From the NCBI GenBank assembly GCA_018524725.1, contig JAEUWP010000007.1:1-40611 (forward strand): DNA of 40,611 nucleotides. The letters run 5' to 3'. Source of the DNA: Podaxis mareebaensis. Lineage: Eukaryota > Basidiomycota > Agaricomycetes > Agaricales > Agaricaceae. The notes under the pieces are model-generated. The model saw only the letters and a program-made list of their open reading frames with translations, was not told where the DNA came from and did not search any database. This document shows positions 34,891 to 40,611 of this stretch, in pieces; position 1 is the stretch's first letter; the number at the start of each line of letters is the position of its first letter. A program made the position numbers and the translations under genes.

Positions 34891-37221
34891 ATATCAGGAT
34901 GAAGGCGTCCGTTAGAAGAGTCGGATGAGTAGGAGTCAGGAGACGAGGTGGAACTGGGAATAGGGAAGTTGCCAGTCGAAGGCAACGAGTCAGGAGAATC
35001 TTCGTGGAGGAAGATGAGGCTGCGGTGCGGGGATGATGACGATGATGACGATATATCGCCAGTGACGTATGGCGGTGGGTATGGAGGAGGATCACTGATG
35101 GGTTCTTCTGGGTTTGACTCGTCGATACCTGGAACGTTGGAGTCAACACTGCGGAGGGGCGGAAGCTGAGTACGATGGGGAGGGATGGCCGGAGGCTTGT
35201 CGGAGTTAGGATCGACACAGTAGACTTCTACTTCTCGAAAGTAGAATCCGTGGGCGACTTCGTACTTGATGATGTGCGGAACGACCTCGGGTGGATACAT
35301 CATGTAGGGGTGGAGGAATACTATGGGTTCTCCAGCGTAGGGGATCATCTTCCAACCATGGGCCCAGGCGGAGTCGAAGTTGTTGTGGATCGTTTGAACG
35401 TATAACCCATCGGGATCGAAGACATGAGTGAAGGGAGCGTTTTCCCAAGCGATGCATAATATTTCTGTCATCATGCAGTCGGTTTCGTAGAAGAGTGGTC
35501 CGGGTGTTGGCCAGTCTTCAGAGAATAGAGATGCGTGGCCAGGAAGGCGACGATTGGCGAAAGCTTCATTGCGATAACGGGTTGAGTCTTCAGCTGGTAT
35601 ACCCGTATCTTGAGTGGTGGAACAAGAGGCGTTAGGAAGTCCAAGCTCGTGGACTAAGGCGTGATAAATGATGTTGCGGCGGGGGGTACCAGGCTGGTTC
35701 ATAACATTATCCCCTTCATTATTAGCGAGTTCCATCTCGCTACTACTATCTGATACTGGTGTCGGGTGAGGGGTAGATGGTCTAGGATCTTCTGCTTCCG
35801 ACGTCGGAGAAGGGAGATTTGTGATGTCCGTCAGCTGTATGTGTTGGTTCCCGTGTCTGTCTCGATGGATGAGGGAGCGAATGCGCGCGGCGGCTCTGTC
35901 GAGGAGGCTGTGTTGTTCTCTGATGGATGTGGGGGAGGCCGAAGGTATAGGTGTTGGAGCGCGTGGTCTGCCTGTTTCAGGTGCTGATGATGTTGTCGGC
36001 GAGGGTGGAGATGGCGGCATCAATGGATTGGTGCAGTTGCGCACTTGACGGACTTGGACTTCTGGCACGGCGGGGAAGGTAGGGGGTTCCATTATAGTCC
36101 CTAGCTCGTAGAGATGATCTGGTGACGTTACTTCCTTGGTATCGATCAGTACGTGGATACCACTGGTGTTGATTGGTCCCTTGTGGAAAAGTGCGTGAAG
36201 GGCGAAGTAGTGGAGGAGGTCGGGCTGGGAGCGGGTGCCTAGGAGGAGTGATAGGTCGGCTAGCAGGGCGGCGGTTGCCCAGATCGGAAATGTCTGGCGG
36301 GGAGTCAGGACGTCGTTGTATTCTTTGATGCGGAGCCACATAGCGGCTTGCATCGGTAGATCGTGACAGTAGAGCCTCGGCTCGCGATGAAATGCTAACA
36401 TCTTGATGATGTCTAGCGCTTCCCTGAATTGGAGGCAAGAGATGTGGACTTGAAGCTGGGGAAGTCCTGCTATGTAGGGCGCAAGTCTCGTGTAGAGTTG
36501 TATCAGGTTGTGGTTGTCGATCTGCTTGTTGGGGAGATCGGGATAGTGGAGGATTCGAAAGAGAGCTAGTTCTGCTAAGTGCGTTGAGTCATAGACCGAC
36601 TTTATCAATGAGAAGTTTGGTGGTAGCGCTTGAGCTCTCGATGTCGCTACGTAGTCGAGGGGAGATGTTGTGGCCAATACAAGCAAGTCGGGCCGTCTCC
36701 ATTGAGTTCGAAAGTCGAATGAGCATTCTAGCAGAATGCACGATAGTAGCAATAGTTTCCCTGTAGACGTTGCAGTTCTGAACCAAAAGTGGATTCCTTC
36801 GAAGAGCGGCGTCCTGGGTGATGGAGTTAACCCAGTCCAGAGATTCTCTGAGTCGAATGAGTTCGGAGTCAAGGTCGGATACTTCACTAGGGAGGGAAGG
36901 TAGTTCGATCGGGGATCCGGCGTTGATTGGCCAGATGAATTCCCGGGTTCTGATGCGGGTCGAGTAGGCTGGGAGTGGACGGAGTGGGTGCGAGATGATG
37001 AATGGCGCGGCATCCTGCGCAATAGTGGTCGTCGTGATGTGCTGTATGGCGAGGTGTTCTGTGAGGGCATTCAGGCGTTCTTGGAAGGTGGTGGGTGGTT
37101 CCGTGAGGGATTGGATGCGATCAGTGTTGTGGCCAGTGCTTGTAGAAGAGTTGGGAGGTAGTTGAGAATCTTGCTGAGCTTCAGTTTGAGCGGTTGGTTG
37201 TTGGGTATTGGTGGTTGACAT
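34881..37221 (-). CDS. Accessory ORF between pol and 3' LTR, function unknown
   Basis: Its ATG (37221) lies 9 bp after the pol stop. The first frame runs 210 codons to TGA at 36591-36589. A second frame, offset by +1 and open from 37070 to 34881, carries the protein-like continuation (THLAELALFRILHYPDLP, later GIHVLIDTKEVTSPDHLYE). The first frame is helical and Leu-rich; the second ends in a Ser/Pro-rich tail. If joined at the TGA, the product would be about 779 aa. There is no signal peptide or membrane segment, so although it sits in the env position it does not look like an envelope protein. Alternatives are separate proteins, a mutation, or an unseen intron. Confidence 0.6.
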
Positions 37222-37230
37222 CTCCAATGG

Positions 37231-40200
37231 TTAGCGAAGTTTGTTCTTCCTTTTATATGTGTTGAGGATTTGCTGTGCGTTGGAGAATGCGGACTGCGGT
37301 TCCCATGTATTTTCAGAGTGTGGATAGCCAGTCCACTTGACTAGGAATTCTAGGCGGTTGCGCAGTCGTCGATGGTTTAGGATTGCTTCTACTTCATAGT
37401 GTTCTTCGTCATTGCGCAGTTCTGGCGCAGGTCGCGGGTAGTGTTTGCCATATAAGTTATTCTCGGTTACTGGAGTCAGTAAGGTGGCATGGAATACGGG
37501 GTGAATTCGCCATGTTTTGGGTAATTTTAGTTCGAAGTTAACTGCGGATATCTTCTTGATGATTTCGAATGGTCCTTCGCATTTCGGGGCGAGTTTTCTT
37601 GATTTGATTTGTAGTGGAAGGTTGCGAGTGTCTAACCATACTAGGTCTCCTGTGGAGTAGGTGGGGAGTCGGTAGTTGGCTGTGCGTCTTGCCATAATTT
37701 GGCAGGCGTGGTTATGAGCTTGAATAGCGCAATGGCAGGCTTCCATTAATCGATCCATATGGTTTTCTGCTGATGGATTGTTTGTTGGTTCCATTTCTGT
37801 TGGAAACACTTTTGGGGTATAGCCATAGAGTAGTTGGAATGGAGTTTCGGAGCGTCCAGCGTGGGGACGATTGTTGTGGCAGAATTCGTAGATTGGGAGG
37901 TACTTGCTCCATTCGTTCGGGTCGCTTGAAGTGGCGATAGCGAGATAGGTTTCAACTTCTTGATTGAAACGTTCAGTGGATCCGTCGGTTTGCGGGTGGT
38001 AAGCTGTAGAGTAGGCGGGCTTGATGTCGAGGAGTTTGTACAGTTCTCGCATTGCTTTGGATGCGAATCGGGGGTCTCGATCTGAGATGACTTTATTGGG
38101 AAGGCCATATTGCGAAAATAGGCGGTTGACCAAAATAGAAGCAATGACTTGGCTGTCAGCAGTTTTCGTAGTAGGGGCTAAAATTATCCCCTTCGTTAGG
38201 CCATGGTCCACTATGGCCAAAATAGAGTCATATCCGTGGGACGGTGGCAGATCTGTGATGAGATCCATAGAGATTTGCGAAAAGGGTCGCGTTGATCGAG
38301 GTGCCGGGATCGGTTGGTAAGGTGGCTTGTTTGGTCATCTAATGATCTTGTGCCGTTGGCAAGTTGGGCAGCCTTTGACGTATTCGGTGACGTAGTCCTT
38401 CATGGCTGGCCAGTAAACATATTCAGTGAGTTTGCGCAGTGTCTTGGCTATTCCGGGGTGTCCTGCAGTCTGATGATCGTGTACTCTTTGGAGTAATCTG
38501 CGGCGTAGTGATGGTTCATTAGGAATCAGGATTCGATTCCCATGCGTAGGTAATTCTTGATCCGGTGTGTCGTCATCATTGGGATCTATCATTTCTCGAT
38601 GCTTCTTGATGACTTGTTTATCGTCTTCAGTGATGATGGCGATCATTGATTGATCGAATACAGTAATGTCTCGGTTTTCCAGTTCATGTGGTGCGTAGTC
38701 GGGTCGTCTTGACAGTGCGTCCGCTGGTCCATTCTTTCGACCAGGGATGTGCTTGATCTTGAGATTCGGTTGAAATCGTTGCATGAATTGTACCCAGCGA
38801 ACTTGTCGCTTGTTGAGGGTTTGCAGTTCCTTGTATCGGGATAGGTTTTCGTGGTCACTCCAGACAATGATTTCATGGGGCGATCCTTCGAGGTAGTGGC
38901 GCCATGTGCGTAGTGCGATAATTATAGCAAGCCATTCAAGTTCTGAGCAGTGGTAGTTGCATTCTGTTGGAGTAAAGGCTTTGGAATGGAAGGCTATCAG
39001 GCGACGAATGCCATTTTCATCTTTTTGGTAGAGTACAGCTCCTGCTGCGTATTGCGATGCATCGGTTTCGATTTCAAAGGGTTTTGATGGATCTGGTGCA
39101 ATAAGAATAGGTCGATCTTCGAATTTCCTTTTGAGTTCATCAAAGGCTTGTTGATGTTCTGGTTTCCATTCGAATTTGACATTCTTGGACATCAATGCAT
39201 TGAGGGGTGCTGCGTGTTTGGAATAATTTCGGATGAATCGTTGGTAGAAGTTGCAAAATCCGATAAATTTTCGGATGTCTCGGGTGGTCTTTGGTGTAGG
39301 CCAATTTTTAATTCCTTCGAGTTTGGCTGCGTCCATTTCGATTGATGTGGGAGTGACTACTGCTCCTAAGTATTCGACGCGTTGCTTTTCGAATTCGCAT
39401 TTCTCGGGTTTGAGGTATAAGTCGTGTTTTCGTAAGATCTCAAGTACTTCTCGGGTGATTTGTTGCAATTCTTCTCGGGTTCTGGCATGAATAAGGATGT
39501 CGTCCATGTAGACGAGTACTTGTCCTCTTCGAATGAGATGAGCAAAGATGTGATCCATCATGGATTGAAACGTTGCGGGGCTGTTACACATTCCGAAGAA
39601 CATGACTGTTGGTTCAAATAATCCTCTTGGGGTTTTGAAGGCTCCTTTCCATTGGTCACCTTCGTGGATGCGGATATTGTTGTATCTGGCTCGTACGTCG
39701 AATTTCGTAAACCATTTTGATCCTTTGAGTTTGTCGAGCAATGAGGATATGAGCGGTATCGGGTAGGCATTCTTGATAGTGTGGGTGTTGAGGTATCGGT
39801 AGTCTTGACAGGGTCGTAGTTTGCCATCTTTCTTTCCTACGAAGAAGAAGGGTGATGCCATTGGTGATTCAGATGGGCGAATGTATCCTTTAGTGAGGTT
39901 TTCGTTGATGAATTTATCGAGTTCTTGCATCTCGATAGGTGATAGTCGATAAGGTTTGAATGACTTAGGCTCGAATGAGTCTTTGAGTTCGATCTTATGG
40001 TCCCAAGGTCTACTTGGTGGGAATCTTGATGCTTTCTTCTCGGAAAATACGTCAAGGTAGTCATGGAATTCTTTCGGAACGACTTTTCGAGGGTCAGATT
40101 CTTTCTTCTGATCTCCATACTGTAGTGCAATGGCTTGCGAAGCATTTGCTTTAAAATTGATTTCGAGGAACGATTCGGGTTCCAAGGTGATGTGGTTGAG

Positions 40201-40611
40201 TTCGTCAGCTCCTTCTTCTTCCATAGTGTGGAGAAGCTCTTGATAAATGTGGTTGGAATCGTCATTTCTCCAGGTGAGAGTTTGTTTTCTCCAGTCGATG
40301 TCTGGGTTGTGTTTCATAAGCCATGGTGCTCCAAGAATAATCTTGGGTTTGCCGAGTTTAGTGACGTGTGTCATAACGGGTGTAATCCGGTTATCAATTT
40401 CGATGTTGAGTACACATTCCTCAGTAGTTGTTCCGGCTTTATTAATTGATCCGTCGGCATTACGGACTTCGATTGGCTTCGGTAAGGGATGTGTCTCGAG
40501 GTTCCATTGACTGATAAGGCTGTCGTCGATGAAGTTTCCTCCTGCTCCTGAATCTAGCAGGGTAAGTGTGTCAATGGGTTGTCGCTGGTTAAGGTGTATT
40601 CGTGCTGGAAG
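37231..40611 (-). pseudogene. pol: pol polyprotein (PR-RT-RNase H-IN-chromodomain), partial, one in-frame stop
   Basis: The frame is open from the window edge (40611) to TGA at 38337-38335, then continues in the same frame to TAA at 37233-37231. In order: aspartic protease DSGA near 40550; RT with the catalytic motif YMDDILIHA; RNase H starting at TDASQYAAGAVLYQ; and the integrase zinc-binding end with CPTCQ just before the stop. After the stop come the integrase core (Asp in IVDHG, Asp in SDRDPRF, Glu in STERFNQE) and the chromodomain (EHYEVEAILNHRR, FLVKWTGYPHSENTWEP). The TGA follows an Arg codon and could be a deaminated CGA. It separates PR-RT-RH from the integrase core, so this copy probably cannot integrate by itself unless the stop is read through. 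Confidence 0.93.

Larger units (their letters stand above)
34333..40611 (-). mobile_element. Ty3/gypsy LTR retrotransposon, chromodomain type, 5' part beyond window
   Basis: On the minus strand, from right to left, the order is protease, reverse transcriptase, RNase H, integrase, chromodomain, a further ORF and a candidate 3' LTR. Integrase after RNase H defines Ty3/gypsy order, and the C-terminal chromodomain places it with the chromoviruses. gag and the 5' LTR would lie beyond 40611. CpG is common throughout, so this copy is much less mutated than the adjoining CpG-free block. It nevertheless has one in-frame TGA in pol and a frame break in the last ORF. Confidence 0.92.

Noticed and set aside
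36589..37070. N-terminal part of the 729-codon frame in the third retroelement ORF as the true start
   Set aside because: In this overlap the other frame (from 37221) has better helical, balanced composition and starts 9 bp after pol; the overlap is probably antisense to nothing and simply open.
34881..37221. Envelope protein in the retroelement
   Set aside because: No signal peptide, transmembrane segment or fusion-type cysteine pattern.

Overview
The window reads as nuclear DNA of a filamentous basidiomycete, probably a mushroom-forming Agaricomycete. The evidence is dense genes split by many 50-65 bp GT-AG introns, class I hydrophobins with the C-CC-C-C-CC-C pattern, a decayed F-box gene, and a chromodomain Ty3/gypsy retrotransposon. 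All exon structures below were assembled by hand from splice consensus, reading phase and family conservation. No transcript data or database search was available.

Layout. 56-1049 is decayed, completely CpG-free repeat DNA. 1421-2264 (-) is a WrbA/Pst2-type NAD(P)H:quinone oxidoreductase. 3956-5798 (-) is coronin, head-to-head with 5983-7593 (+), the mitochondrial glycine-cleavage T-protein. 7594-10078 has no gene I can support. 10163-13931 (+) is a tandem array of three hydrophobin genes; the last two lie inside a duplicated ~1.4 kb unit. 14591-17449 (-) is an Artemis/SNM1-type beta-CASP nuclease, divergent from a MYND zinc-finger gene at 17699-19058 (+). 19494-21026 (+) is a broken F-box gene. 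21094-22119 (-) and 26991-27792 (+) are two four-helix membrane proteins that look like distant paralogues. Between them sit cytidine deaminase (23058-23753, -) and squalene epoxidase ERG1 (24293-25980, +). 29402-29475 (-) is tRNA-Ile(AAT). 30049-31018 (-) is a Ser-rich protein of unknown function.

31580-34353 is a 2.77 kb block in which I find no CpG dinucleotide at all. It abuts the 3' end of a minus-strand Ty3/gypsy chromovirus-type element (about 34333 to beyond the right edge). That element has protease, RT, RNase H, integrase and chromodomain, plus an extra long ORF between pol and the 3' LTR.

The housekeeping genes (GCV1, ERG1, CDD, CRN1) are unrelated in pathway, and fungal gene order need not reflect function. 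The clearest functional grouping is the hydrophobin array. No wholly new defence or metabolic system is evident. The best leads are the CpG-free blocks and the accessory ORF of the retroelement, with a possible +1 frameshift at a UGA stop.
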